Source: Microbacterium sp. SL75 (lineage in GTDB: Bacteria; Actinomycetota; Actinomycetes; Actinomycetales; Microbacteriaceae). From it: a stretch of DNA of 64,000 bases. Shown here in pieces: positions 26,177 to 35,226 of the stretch (position 1 is the stretch's first letter; every line of letters begins with the position of its first letter). The stretch covers positions 2,728,001 through 2,792,000 of the forward strand of contig NZ_CP113067.1 in assembly GCF_026625865.1 (NCBI RefSeq), read 5' to 3'. The notes beneath the pieces are model-generated. The model had not been told where the DNA came from, did no database searches, and was given only the letters and a program-made list of their open reading frames with translations. The position numbers and the translations under genes were made by a program.

Positions 26177-26692
26177 TCAGGCCTTAGCCTCGGCGCGGTT
26201 GCGACGAACCGTGGTGGCCACGGCGATCGTGCCACCGGCGAGGACGAGAGCGCCGCCGCCGACCCAGATGCCGAGCATCGAGTTGGCGTCGAAGCCGGTC
26301 GCGGGGAGGCCGGTGCTGCCGCCGGCGTTGGTGCCACCAGCGGCGCCACCGGTGGGCGTAGCGGACAGCGTGTAGGTGCCGCGGCGGTCGGCGGGGAGCG
26401 TGACGGCAACGGTGGCCGAACCCGAAGCGTCGGCGACCTTCGTGATCGACTTGGAGCTGACGGGCAGGTTCGCCGTGGCGAGACCGGCCTGGTTGGCGTT
26501 GTAGCCCACGAGAACGAAGTTCACGGTGGCGCCCGGCGCGACGTTGAAGGTGACGGGACCGCTGTTGTTGATGGTCACGGTCTGCGTGCCGGGGGCGGTG
26601 GGGACATAGGCCTGGGCCACGGCGGGAGCTGCGAACAGCAGTGCGCCGGCGAGGGCGGCGGAGACGCCGGCCTTCTTGAGGGAGAGCTTCAT
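26177..26692 (-). CDS. LPXTG cell-wall-anchored surface protein
   Basis: This 171-residue secreted protein has a signal peptide (MKLSLKKAG, hydrophobic core, AVAQA cleavage) and a middle Ig-like beta domain of about 90 residues. A Gly/Ala/Thr linker, the sortase motif LPATG, a membrane helix and the basic tail RRNRAEAKA follow. A sortase would link it to peptidoglycan. No sortase lies in the window. It is small for a surface adhesin and may be a repeat-free wall protein or pilin-like subunit. ATG 26692 is the only start giving a signal peptide at the N-terminus. Confidence 0.85.
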   Translation of the reverse strand: MKLSLKKAGVSAALAGALLFAAPAVAQAYVPTAPGTQTVTINNSGPVTFNVAPGATVNFVLVGYNANQAGLATANLPVSSKSITKVADASGSATVAVTLPADRRGTYTLSATPTGGAAGGTNAGGSTGLPATGFDANSMLGIWVGGGALVLAGGTIAVATTVRRNRAEAKA

Positions 26693-26860
26693 GAGTGCCT
26701 GCTTTCGAATCCGGGCTACCGGTGGTTGGTGGTCCGCGTTCGTGCTATCCCGATGGAGCTGCAAGGGGAAGGACAACAATGAAGCGGTGGGCGGTGCTGA
26801 GACCCTTCCTGAGTATTGCCTAAGCGTTCCGTGCATTGCAAACTGGGAAGGTTTCGAATA

Positions 26861-26872
26861 CGTAAATTTACG
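26861..26872. promoter_or_regulatory. AT-rich 12-bp palindrome upstream of LPXTG gene
   Basis: CGTAAATTTACG is a perfect palindrome in a 220-base gap that is much more AT-rich than its surroundings. Direct repeats of GACGCGC and a partial copy (GCGTAAATG on the minus strand) follow at 26876-26902. It could be an operator for the LPXTG gene. Confidence 0.4.
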
Positions 26873-26912
26873 CCGACGCGCAGTCAGACGCGCATTTACG
26901 CAGTCGCATTCA

Positions 26913-28727
26913 TCACTGCAGGGTTGCGATTCCGGTTGCTTCGCACGTTGCTTTGACCGTCGGGTCGATTCCGGCGTCGGCCGTCGGGGTTATGAATGCT
27001 TCGGCTTTCGACGCGGTCGACGTGGCGCGCACGGTCACGGTGAGGTCGGCTGACGTCTGGGGAAGAAGTTGGAACCCGAAGGTCAGCACCTGGCGACCCT
27101 CGAACGTCCCGGTCGAGGGACCCGTCCCCGTCGCGGTCTCGGCCGACACGAGTTCGAACCCCTCGGGCAGGTAGACGTTGTTCACCACCGTCGCCGTTCC
27201 CGGCGCCGTACCGAATGCGCCGTTGGCAGTGACGTAACGCGGAAGTGATGTCTCGGCGTCGGTGGGCGCGGTATTCCTGAGCCGCATCCGCAGGGTCAGT
27301 TGTCGCGGACCGTTCCGCCCATCGGGGGCGCACTGGTCCCAGGCGAGACTCACGTCAGGCGTGACGTAATAGCTCATCTTCGAACCGCCGCCATCGTTCA
27401 GATACACCCCGAACCGGGCCGTTTCGTCATTCGTTTCCGGCAGCTCACCTGCGACGGACGACCCGTCGAGAATAGCCTGCTCGTCGGGGTCGGCACTCCA
27501 CATCAGAACGCGGCGCTGGTCGGCCGCAGTCGCGAGATTCGTCAGCAGGCTTACCGTCGACCCACGACCTTCGAGGAACGCGTTGAACACAGCTCCCGTC
27601 GAGGCAGCGAAGAATGCATCCTGCACTGACGGATCTGGGTATCGCTGGTAGACGTCGCTAAGCAGCGTCTTCACGGCGTTCTCGGCAGACAGTGTCGAGC
27701 CGTCGGGCAGCGCTACCGGTCCTGTTGCGCGCAGAAGGTAGGACAGCACGACGGGGTCCAGGGCGATGACGCCGTCCACCGACACACCCGTTCGCTGCTT
27801 GTACATTTCTCGGGCGAGCGGGCCATCGAAGGTGAAGTCGGGAACCTGCGTGAGGTTCTGGAAGAAGCGTGCTGGTCTGGTCTCGTAGATGTTCTGCACA
27901 TCTGCAGGAAGGTCGACGACGGGGCTCTTGATGCCGCTCGAGAGCGACGTGCCTGACTCCGTGGCGGCCAGGCTGATGGCGCCCTGATTCGTCTTCAACA
28001 GAATCGCTGTTCCGGCGATACCGCCGAGCGATCGCCATTCCGCATTGTTCTGGACGAGCACGAGATAGCTGCGTTCGCCGTTCTGCCCGAGAATGTCGGG
28101 CAGTAGTCGCGTCGCACGCGAGAGAGCGTCGAGTCCCCTCGCTGCTTGGTCGAACACGGTGCTCGACTTGTCGACCGACCGGGAGATGACGCCGACGAGA
28201 GGAGTCTGATTGATGTCGTCCACCTGGCGTGCTGCGTGGGCTGCCGAGACCGCCGCGGTCTGCGCGGGCGCCACAAGTGTCCCGAGCCCGCTCGTGTCGA
28301 TGCGACCGTTGACGGGCTTGAGAGCGTCGAAGGATGTGTCTTGGGTGGCCGTGACGAGGGGCATGAGCGCTTCACCGAGAAGCTCGTCGCCAGCCGCAGC
28401 AACGGTCCCGAAGGCGCGCAGCTGGGGGCCGATCCACGGCGTGCCCTCGGCCAGGTGCCAGATGGGGTCTGAGGTGAGGTCATGAGCCGCGGAGGCGTCA
28501 GCCGAGAGTCGCCCGAGGGTGGAACCCGCTGCCGAAGGATCGGAAGCGAGTGCCGAAGATGCGTCGGTGGTTTCGGCCTCGATGCGCATGAGGTGCTGGT
28601 AGGCCATCCAGCCCCGGATGCCGATCCACGCACCCATCACGACCATGAGGAGGAGAAGCCCGGCGAGCACCCACGCCGCTATACGACCTGCGGTGAGCAT
28701 GGCTGGAGGAAGGACGGGCGAGGTCAT
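26913..28727 (-). CDS. DUF4012 domain protein of the exopolysaccharide locus
   Basis: This 604-residue protein has one N-terminal transmembrane helix (about 14-36) and a long extracytoplasmic DUF4012 region, with the conserved LLPDILGQNGERSYLVLVQNN near 215. DUF4012 proteins sit in polysaccharide loci of Gram-positive bacteria; their function is unknown, and a role in polymer export or attachment is inference. ATG 28727 follows AAAGG and starts just before the helix. It is downstream of the BY-kinase gene on the same strand with an 87-base gap. Confidence 0.82.
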   Translation of the reverse strand: MTSPVLPPAMLTAGRIAAWVLAGLLLLMVVMGAWIGIRGWMAYQHLMRIEAETTDASSALASDPSAAGSTLGRLSADASAAHDLTSDPIWHLAEGTPWIGPQLRAFGTVAAAGDELLGEALMPLVTATQDTSFDALKPVNGRIDTSGLGTLVAPAQTAAVSAAHAARQVDDINQTPLVGVISRSVDKSSTVFDQAARGLDALSRATRLLPDILGQNGERSYLVLVQNNAEWRSLGGIAGTAILLKTNQGAISLAATESGTSLSSGIKSPVVDLPADVQNIYETRPARFFQNLTQVPDFTFDGPLAREMYKQRTGVSVDGVIALDPVVLSYLLRATGPVALPDGSTLSAENAVKTLLSDVYQRYPDPSVQDAFFAASTGAVFNAFLEGRGSTVSLLTNLATAADQRRVLMWSADPDEQAILDGSSVAGELPETNDETARFGVYLNDGGGSKMSYYVTPDVSLAWDQCAPDGRNGPRQLTLRMRLRNTAPTDAETSLPRYVTANGAFGTAPGTATVVNNVYLPEGFELVSAETATGTGPSTGTFEGRQVLTFGFQLLPQTSADLTVTVRATSTASKAEAFITPTADAGIDPTVKATCEATGIATLQ

Positions 28728-28814
28728 GCGGGGCGCCTTTCGTCTCGGACCTGCCGTAGCCGTGCTGCCCAACGGACAGCTCAGCGAAGTCAACCCGGTT
28801 TGGATGCTCCTGGG

Positions 28815-30314
28815 TCAGGAGTCGCGTTGACCTTCTCGCGAGGTGCGGCGCGGCGAGAAGCCGAGTTCGTCGAGTGCGTCCGCCGAGGCCACCTCGACGT
28901 TTTTGGCGCGCTTCGCCTTCTTGGATGCAAAACGGTTCGGCTTGGCGGGCACCTCGCGGTAGCCGTACCCGTAGCCATACCCGTAACCCGAGTAGTAGGA
29001 GTCGGGGCCGCGAGTCGGCACCATCGACATGACGAAGCCGGCGAGTTTCGCTCCGACCGTTTCGAGAGCCTCCGTCGCGCCGGTGAGCTGGTGTTTGGTC
29101 GTCTTGCCTGCGGCGACCACCATGAGCGCACCGCTCGTAGCGCGCGCCAGTATTGCAGCGTCGGTCACAGGGAGGAGCGGGGGGGCGTCGCACAGCACGA
29201 CGTCGAACTCCCGCTCGAGCATCTCGAGCAGGACGCCCATCTGCTGCGATCCGAGCAGTTCGCTCGGGTTCGGCGGGATCTTGCCGGCGGGCAGCACGTA
29301 GAGGCTCCGGCCGCCCCACGGCATCATCACTTCGTTGACTTTGGCGCGTCCGATAAGTACATCGGTCAGACCAGCGCCGCCCTCGATGCTGAGGTACTCC
29401 GCTACTTTCGGCTTACGCAGATCGGTGTCGAGCAGTGCGACACGCTTTCCAGCGTCAGCGAGGGCAATCGCGAGATTAATCGTCGTCGTCGATTTGCCCT
29501 CGCTAGGGATTGAGCTGGTGATGACAAAGCTCGAACGTCCCCCCATGTCCAGGAACTGCAAGTTCGTCCGGAGGGCTCGGAACGACTCGGCGCGCGGGCT
29601 CAGAGGATCGGCGTGAACGATGAGCGGTCGTTCTTTCGCCTTCGTGTCGTATGCAATAGCGCCGATAGCGGGTCTTTGTGTGATTTGTTCAGCATCTCGA
29701 GGAGTGCGGACGCGGTTATCTAGGCTGGTCCGGAGAGCGGCGGCGGCGATTCCCACGGCGAGACCTACGAGCCCGCCAATCAGAACATTCAACGGGACGT
29801 TCGGGCTTGCAGGTTGCAGCGCCGGTTGCGCGTCTCGGACGCGGCTTAGACGTACTGGGCTAGCGCCCCCATCTACGGCCGGCTCAAGCTCCGGCACGAC
29901 TGTCGCAAGGCTCGACGCGATACCGTTCGCGATGGCCGCTGCGCGATCTGCGTTCGTGTCGGTCACCGACAGAGTGATGAGAGTGGAGTTGAGAGTCGCC
30001 GAAGCCTTGACGTTGTTCGCCAGCGCATCTGCAGTTGTGGGAAGGCCGAGGCTCTCGATGACCGGGTCGAGTACGGCCGGAGTGCCCACTAGGCCCACAT
30101 AGGTATTGATTCGCGCCTGTGTGAAGGTGGAACCCTGCTGGAGTTCGGCCGTCGTCGTGGAGCCTTGTGTCGACACAAAGACCGTGCTTGACGACTCGTA
30201 GGTCGGGGTGCGTGTCAGGGTGAAGACGGTCGCCACAACGAGGCCAAGGAGAGTCAGCACCAATACCGTCAACCAGTTCTTGCGGAGGATGCGGATGTAA
30301 TCGCTGAGCTCCAT
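28815..30314 (-). CDS. polysaccharide co-polymerase/BY-kinase (Wzz + CpsD fusion)
   Basis: This 499-residue protein controls chain length of the exopolymer. The Wzz domain lies between helices at about 15-36 and 175-195. The cytoplasmic BY-kinase domain has Walker A SSIPSEGKST (K274), Walker A' LLDTDLRKPK and Walker B VVLCDAPPLLPVTDA. A tail with seven tyrosines follows (YY then five GY units), which is the autophosphorylation cluster. The LMW phosphatase gene 161 bases upstream would reverse it. ATG 30314 starts with the usual MELSDYIRILRKNW. Confidence 0.9.
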   Translation of the reverse strand: MELSDYIRILRKNWLTVLVLTLLGLVVATVFTLTRTPTYESSSTVFVSTQGSTTTAELQQGSTFTQARINTYVGLVGTPAVLDPVIESLGLPTTADALANNVKASATLNSTLITLSVTDTNADRAAAIANGIASSLATVVPELEPAVDGGASPVRLSRVRDAQPALQPASPNVPLNVLIGGLVGLAVGIAAAALRTSLDNRVRTPRDAEQITQRPAIGAIAYDTKAKERPLIVHADPLSPRAESFRALRTNLQFLDMGGRSSFVITSSIPSEGKSTTTINLAIALADAGKRVALLDTDLRKPKVAEYLSIEGGAGLTDVLIGRAKVNEVMMPWGGRSLYVLPAGKIPPNPSELLGSQQMGVLLEMLEREFDVVLCDAPPLLPVTDAAILARATSGALMVVAAGKTTKHQLTGATEALETVGAKLAGFVMSMVPTRGPDSYYSGYGYGYGYGYREVPAKPNRFASKKAKRAKNVEVASADALDELGFSPRRTSREGQRDS

Positions 30315-30392
30315 GGGGCCTTTCGGGGAGTCGCTGACGACCGAAGGCGCAGCGTGCGGAAAGTCGTGCTCAGTCTGACACACAGAATGCAA

Positions 30393-30425
30393 GACGCCCG
30401 TGTGCGGCTGCTACACGGGGGCGTC
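30393..30425 (-). terminator. hairpin between phosphatase and BY-kinase genes
   Basis: GACGCCCGTGT (30393-30403) pairs with 30413-30425 allowing bulged bases. It lies after the phosphatase stop and before the BY-kinase start, so it may end or attenuate transcription on the minus strand. The T-tract is weak. Confidence 0.5.
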
Positions 30426-30475
30426 GACCGGCGTGAGAGGCACTTCCGGCCCGCTCGGCGTCGAGCGTGTCCATC

Positions 30476-31075
30476 TCATTCGAAGGTGAGCCGAACAATG
30501 CGCTCGACGGTTTCAAGGCCGGGCTCCAACTCACGTGCTGACCGTTCGTAGAATTCAGGCGATCGGCCGTATGGATCAACGACATCGTCGTCGAGCGCTG
30601 TGACGGGTTCGGGCGCGAGCCCGCGTTGAGCGGCGATCAACCGCAGCATGAACTCAAGGCGAACCCCGGGCTCGTTTGACCTCTCAGCTTGGCTCCACGC
30701 TCCCCGGAGGTCGTCGTCCGTAATGGCCCCGCAAAGACGCGCGAGCTCTCGGATGGTGAAAGCCCGTCGCATCGAGGATGGCGCCAATTCGACAATCTCT
30801 CTGCGGTGCTCCCGTGCCATTCCGAGCAGGAGGCCTGTGCCGCGCAGATGGCTGTCTGCCAACAACCTTGCGCGGTGCGCAAGCGTCGTTGCCGGGTCCA
30901 CTCCGCGGTCGGTCGCCAATGCCATCGCCTCTGAGGTCATCGACATTCCGTTTCGCGCCCTTGTCCCAGCACTCTGGAGCTCGACGTCCAGGTCACCGAG
31001 ACGCGTTGCGAGAAGCTGCGCAGCGACAGGCGAACGGCACACATTGCCAGTACATACGGTCAAGATGTTCAGCAT
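30476..31075 (-). CDS. low-molecular-weight protein tyrosine phosphatase
   Basis: This 199-residue cysteine phosphatase has the P-loop C8-TGNVC-R14-S15 at the N-terminus and the acid D167 in VVDPYGRS. It probably dephosphorylates the BY-kinase encoded next, as in Wzb/Wzc pairs. ATG 31075 follows GAGGAAA. It is divergent from the CPBP protease gene, from which it is separated by 68 bases. It is longer than the usual 150-160 residues. Confidence 0.9.
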   Translation of the reverse strand: MLNILTVCTGNVCRSPVAAQLLATRLGDLDVELQSAGTRARNGMSMTSEAMALATDRGVDPATTLAHRARLLADSHLRGTGLLLGMAREHRREIVELAPSSMRRAFTIRELARLCGAITDDDLRGAWSQAERSNEPGVRLEFMLRLIAAQRGLAPEPVTALDDDVVDPYGRSPEFYERSARELEPGLETVERIVRLTFE

Positions 31076-31131
31076 GATTTTCCTCGGGTGAATGAGGGTG
31101 GAGCCGAGCGGATAGTGGTCCAGATGAACGC

Positions 31132-31137
31132 TATGTT
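31132..31137 (+). promoter_or_regulatory. leaderless -10 (TATGTT) of CPBP gene
   Basis: TATGTT is followed by GGCCAC and GTG 31144, the TANNNT-N6-start layout. It supports the choice of the GTG far upstream of the first membrane helix. Confidence 0.5.
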
Positions 31138-31143
31138 GGCCAC

Positions 31144-31953
31144 GTGCATCAGCAGCCTACTGAGTTCACCGCGACGCCTTCCGCCGTGGACTCCTCGCCC
31201 GTGAACGTTCGGTTCTCGGCGGGCGGATCAACGACGCGCGCTCATCGTCAACGTCGCGTCGATTGGCGTCTCGGGGGACGCGCTGTTCGGAAGTGGGACC
31301 GCTGGGTGCTCCTATGTGCGTTTGCCGTCCTTGCATCTGGAATGGCAGCCGCGCTCCTCGTAGGTCGTTCGGCGCTCTCGTGGGCACCGGAGGCGTCGCT
31401 GCTTACTTTGTGGGCGGGGATGGGTGTCGCGATCTGCGCCGCGATCGCACGTGCACGGCCGGCTGGTCTCCTACGATTCAAAGCAACCGACATCCTTTGG
31501 GGAGTCGGGGTCGGCCTGCTCCTCCGCACAGGAGCGGGGGCTATTTCGGGCGTGAATATTTCTTCGTTTCCCACAACAGGATCTCTCGACGGTTCGGTGC
31601 CGATCCGATGGTGGTGGACACAGGCCGTACCGGCGGCACTGGTCGCGCCTGTTGTCGAGGAGCTGTTTTTTCGAGCCGTCGTTCTGGTTGCGGTCTATCA
31701 AATTCTGCGCCGAAGCGTGGGGCCGTTGACGGCAGGACTGACCGCGGCACTCTCTTCGGCGGGCACGTTTGTTCTACTCCACGCGGCGTTCGCGGCGGTT
31801 GAGTTCGTCAGCGGTCTTGAGCTGTTCGCTCTTGGCATGGTTTGTTCTGCCACAGTGCTTCTGACAGGACGCATTTGGGGGGCAGTGCTGATACACGCGG
31901 TGTACAACGCAACATTTGTAGCTTTAACTCTTATCGGCACTGCCACATTCTGA
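31144..31953 (+). CDS. CPBP family intramembrane metalloprotease
   Basis: This 269-residue membrane protein of the CPBP/Abi family has about seven helices. The active-site residues are E172, E173 and R177 in VVEELFFRA, H213 in VLLHAAF, and H251 and N255 in LIHAVYN. A hydrophilic N-terminus of about 50 residues precedes the first helix. Substrates are unknown. In other species such proteases process prenylated proteins or give bacteriocin immunity. Its location at the start of the plus-strand sugar genes gives no clear hint. Confidence 0.85.
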   Translation: MHQQPTEFTATPSAVDSSPVNVRFSAGGSTTRAHRQRRVDWRLGGRAVRKWDRWVLLCAFAVLASGMAAALLVGRSALSWAPEASLLTLWAGMGVAICAAIARARPAGLLRFKATDILWGVGVGLLLRTGAGAISGVNISSFPTTGSLDGSVPIRWWWTQAVPAALVAPVVEELFFRAVVLVAVYQILRRSVGPLTAGLTAALSSAGTFVLLHAAFAAVEFVSGLELFALGMVCSATVLLTGRIWGAVLIHAVYNATFVALTLIGTATF

Positions 31954-32268
31954 GGTCAGAGGAGCGGGCCATTGTGCCCGACATATCGGCTGATCGCCCT
32001 CGATGGCGGCAGGGAGTCAAGGGAGGATGCATAGTCCAGAATTCGATTATGAGTGCGGACGCGGACCTGAGTTGCAATTGGGGTGCAGTTAGTGTGTGCG
32101 ACAATGGTGCGCCACTCCCGCGTTCCCTCGGTTTCCTCAGAAATCTGCGCACGAACGAAACTTTCCGTTCATTTTTCGGTGACGAAAGGGCTGGCTGGCG
32201 CTGGTAATGTTCGTTTTGAGGGTCAGGCAGACACCGCTTGTTGCGCGGCAAGACTCGATGGGGTTGCG
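31954..32268 (+). promoter_or_regulatory. 315-base intergenic region before glycosyltransferase operon
   Basis: No gene is seen. The sequence becomes AT-richer. AACGAAACTTTCCGTT (32154-32169) is an imperfect palindrome, and TAATGT (32205-32210) is a possible -10 about 60 bases before the next start. It probably holds the promoter of the plus-strand polysaccharide operon. Confidence 0.35.
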
Positions 32269-33309
32269 ATGAAGATAGTTTCGAGTTGGTTCTACACGCA
32301 TGGCGACGGTGAGCTGGGCGCGTATGCTCAGATGCGCGGGGGTATAGCGAGTGAGAGTTTTCGTGATGTTTATCGCCGATGTATTGCAGTCTTCTTCGCG
32401 ACAGCGAGACTAGTCGAGCCGACTGCTCGGCTAGTGCTCTTCTCGAATGTCACGTGGGACAAGAGCGCCTCGCGAGTCTCGCATGAAGTTGAGGTGCTAC
32501 TTCGTCGATTGGGTGTGGAGATTATTCAAATCCCTTACTCGCACGAACCGCCAGCAACGTGGCCAGCGGCATGGCGTAATCAATTCTTCGTGCTCGACGT
32601 CTTGAAATGGGCGGCCCAAACGTTATGTCCGGACGACGAGATCCTCGTTCTTGACAGCGATATTGTTTGGACGGGGTCGCCCCGTACGTCCAACATGTGG
32701 CAAAGAGTGCGCGAAGATGGGGGAATCGCTCTCAGTATTGACTATGCGCCCGACGAGTCGGTGAACTCCATGTCTCGACGTGAGATGACTCAAAAGATGG
32801 CTGGCCTCAATGATGCCGCACTGCCGCTTGCATATTGCGGAGGTGAGTTCGTTGCGCTGAGCGGGAAGATTGTCCAGGCGTACTACCTGGAGGCAGCTGC
32901 AATCCTGTTGGAGAACATCGATCGTTCGGCAGGGGGGACCATATATGCGTTCGAAGAGGCTCACGTATTAAGCGTGGTGAATAGTCGACTCGGAATACAG
33001 GCTGGATCCGCCAACTCTTTTGTCAAACGATTATGGACGCAACCCTTGAAGTTCAAAAACGCGCGAGAAGATGACGTGACACTACCCTTGTGGCATCTCC
33101 CCGCGGAGAAGCGCTATGGTATCCGCCGCCTGTACAGGAGAGTTACTTCGGATGCTCTCTCTCACTCGGCGGAAGAAGCTGGCCATGGTTTGCGACCCAT
33201 GGCCGTAAGAACGCTCGGCGCATGCCTCGGGGTCCCGAAGAACACGCCGATAAAATGGGTTCGCGATGTGTCTCGGGCATCCTTGGGGAAGTTGAGGATC
33301 AATCGTTGA
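32269..33309 (+). CDS. putative GT-A type glycosyltransferase
   Basis: This 346-residue protein has no family signature that I can name firmly. It looks like a nucleotide-sugar-dependent transferase: the DxD-like metal motif is DEILVLDSDIVWTGS near 125, preceded by a long alpha/beta domain, and LAYCGGEFVALSGK near 190 resembles the acceptor-site region of GT8-like enzymes. ATG 32269 is the first plausible start. Codon use and lower GC differ from the flanking genes, which hints at transfer. The stop overlaps the next start (TTGA). Confidence 0.55.
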   Translation: MKIVSSWFYTHGDGELGAYAQMRGGIASESFRDVYRRCIAVFFATARLVEPTARLVLFSNVTWDKSASRVSHEVEVLLRRLGVEIIQIPYSHEPPATWPAAWRNQFFVLDVLKWAAQTLCPDDEILVLDSDIVWTGSPRTSNMWQRVREDGGIALSIDYAPDESVNSMSRREMTQKMAGLNDAALPLAYCGGEFVALSGKIVQAYYLEAAAILLENIDRSAGGTIYAFEEAHVLSVVNSRLGIQAGSANSFVKRLWTQPLKFKNAREDDVTLPLWHLPAEKRYGIRRLYRRVTSDALSHSAEEAGHGLRPMAVRTLGACLGVPKNTPIKWVRDVSRASLGKLRINR

Positions 33310-34118
33310 ACACCGTGCCTGAGTGGCAGGGCGGGTCTCTTGATCGGTCCGATTTCGGTCTGGTCGACGTTGGAGGCATCCCTTTCGCTGTCGCAGATCC
33401 GCAGCGGACCGTCGGGTGGATCGTCGACCGCGCATTGTCGAGACGCGGTGGCATGAACGTCCGTTTCGCCAATGCTTGGAACGTGGCCCTCGCGAGTGAG
33501 GACCCGGCATATAAGCGTCTGCTCGTGCAGCCGGGCTGCCTCAACTTTCCCGACGGTACGCCCGTCGTATGGTTTATGCGCGCCACCCAGGGGGCAGCTC
33601 GTCGGGTGAGGGGGCCGTCGGTTTTTCGCGAGGTCCTGAGAGACAGTTCGCGCGAGCCGTTGCGCCATTTTCTGCTGGGAGGTTCTCCTCGAATGCTGGA
33701 GGCGCTACAGCATCGGATGGCTGTCGAGTACCCGGCCGCTCGCGTATCTGGGGTTTTCTCGCCGCCTTTCGCGCCCCTCGACGAGGCATACATCAAGACC
33801 TGTATCGAAGAAGTGGGTCGTGTCGAGTCCGATATTATTTGGGTAGGTTTGGGGACGCCGAAACAGGATTTCGTTGGTACGGAGATAGCGAAATTCGTAA
33901 GTGTTCCGGTGTTAAACGTGGGCGCAGCCTTCGACTTTGTCGCGCAGACGATCCCTGAGGCTCCTCGTTTCGTCCAGAACTCCGGGTTCGAGTGGCTTTA
34001 TCGTCTGCTGTCGGAGCCTCGGCGACTCGGTCGAAGATACCTATATGGAAACATTCGGTTCTTGATCGTGTCCACTAAACACCTTCTCCTGCGTCCGCTC
34101 CGGAGCAAGGGTGAGTGA
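33306..34118 (+). CDS. WecG/TagA/CpsF family glycosyltransferase (GT26)
   Basis: This 270-residue enzyme probably transfers an N-acetylmannosaminuronic acid- or ManNAc-type sugar to a lipid-linked sugar. Family motifs are FANAWNV, CLNFPDGTPVVW near 90 and WVGLGTPKQDF near 180, with LNVGAAFDFVAQT near 205. I chose TTG 33306, which overlaps the previous stop and has GAGGA nine bases upstream. The longer upstream extension is in another gene's frame. Confidence 0.88.
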   Translation: MNTVPEWQGGSLDRSDFGLVDVGGIPFAVADPQRTVGWIVDRALSRRGGMNVRFANAWNVALASEDPAYKRLLVQPGCLNFPDGTPVVWFMRATQGAARRVRGPSVFREVLRDSSREPLRHFLLGGSPRMLEALQHRMAVEYPAARVSGVFSPPFAPLDEAYIKTCIEEVGRVESDIIWVGLGTPKQDFVGTEIAKFVSVPVLNVGAAFDFVAQTIPEAPRFVQNSGFEWLYRLLSEPRRLGRRYLYGNIRFLIVSTKHLLLRPLRSKGE

Positions 34119-35226
34119 CCGCATGCGTGATGCGAGAGACAAGAAGGTTCTCGTGATCAGTCAGCTCCCGCCGCCCCTGCACGGATCGACGCTCATGACG
34201 CGGACACTCATGCAGGTACTTCGGGACCGCGGCTTCGCCCTCGATATTGTCGAACGCCGTTTTAGTAGGGCGGTTTCTGAAGTCGGCAAATTCTCGTTTC
34301 GAAAACTTTTCTCGGCAACGATGATGCCGGGACGACTCGCGGGGCGAATCTTGTCGCTCAAGCCTGGAGTTGTCATCTTTTTCGTCACGAACCGGACTTT
34401 CTCTTTTTGGGTCGATGTTGCGTTGAGTTGTGTTCTGCGAACTCTTCGTGCGAAAACTATAATTTACTTGCACACTCGCGGATTTTCGGATCTCGCGGGG
34501 CGATCGCGTGTCTATGGCTTCTTCGTGAAGATGCTTCTCCGTAGCGGCGACGTGGTTGTGTGTCTGGGTGAGACGCTATGTGCAGACGTTCGACCGTTCG
34601 TCTCCGCTCCTGTGCTTTCGATACCCAACGCTGTAAGCCCTCCGGTCGGACTGCAGTCTGCTTTCTCTGGCCCCGTGCTGTACTTCTCGAATCTTATTCC
34701 AGAAAAAGGCGCCGGAACTTTTCTGCAGGTGGCAAGGGCCCTCTCCGAAAATCGCCCTGAAACACAGTTCGTCATTGCAGGGGCACCGGTCGACGATGAC
34801 TTCCAGGCGATGCTCGTATCAGAGGCCGCCAACAACGGACTGGCGTCACGAGTAGATTTCCTGGGGGCGATCACCGATCAGCACAAGAAGTGGGATCTAT
34901 TAGCGAGCGCATCAGTGCTCGTATTTCCTAGCACCTACGCCTTCGAGGCTCAACCGCTGACCATCCTGGAGGCAATGGCGGTTGGCACGCCCGTCGTAGC
35001 CTTCGACGTGGGCGGCATCAAAGACATTGTCAGCGATGGCGTTACCGGCCTCGTGTACGCGACGGACGATGTCGAAGGGATGAAGGAAGGCGTCCTGCGG
35101 CTTCTCGAAGACGAAGAACTGCTACTCGGCATGTCGCGGGAGGCTTCGGAGCGCTTCAGCCGCGACTTTTCTGTCAGCGTCTTTGGCGAGCGCTGGGCGA
35201 CGCTCTTGCGCGGGGAGGGACAGTAA
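34111..35226 (+). CDS. glycosyltransferase family 4 protein
   Basis: This 371-residue GT-B enzyme has an N-terminal fold starting KKVLVISQLPPPLHGS. The C-terminal nucleotide-sugar site has LYFSNLIPEKG near 195 and FPSTYAFEAQPLTILEAMAVGTPVVA near 275-300. The sugar is unknown. GTG 34111 has GGAG at five bases; ATG 34123 is the alternative. It overlaps the previous stop by eight bases. Confidence 0.85.
   Translation: MSDRMRDARDKKVLVISQLPPPLHGSTLMTRTLMQVLRDRGFALDIVERRFSRAVSEVGKFSFRKLFSATMMPGRLAGRILSLKPGVVIFFVTNRTFSFWVDVALSCVLRTLRAKTIIYLHTRGFSDLAGRSRVYGFFVKMLLRSGDVVVCLGETLCADVRPFVSAPVLSIPNAVSPPVGLQSAFSGPVLYFSNLIPEKGAGTFLQVARALSENRPETQFVIAGAPVDDDFQAMLVSEAANNGLASRVDFLGAITDQHKKWDLLASASVLVFPSTYAFEAQPLTILEAMAVGTPVVAFDVGGIKDIVSDGVTGLVYATDDVEGMKEGVLRLLEDEELLLGMSREASERFSRDFSVSVFGERWATLLRGEGQ

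Noticed and set aside
30393..30425. Possible riboswitch before the BY-kinase gene
   Set aside because: Only one hairpin is seen and it fits a terminator better; no ligand-binding core was recognised.
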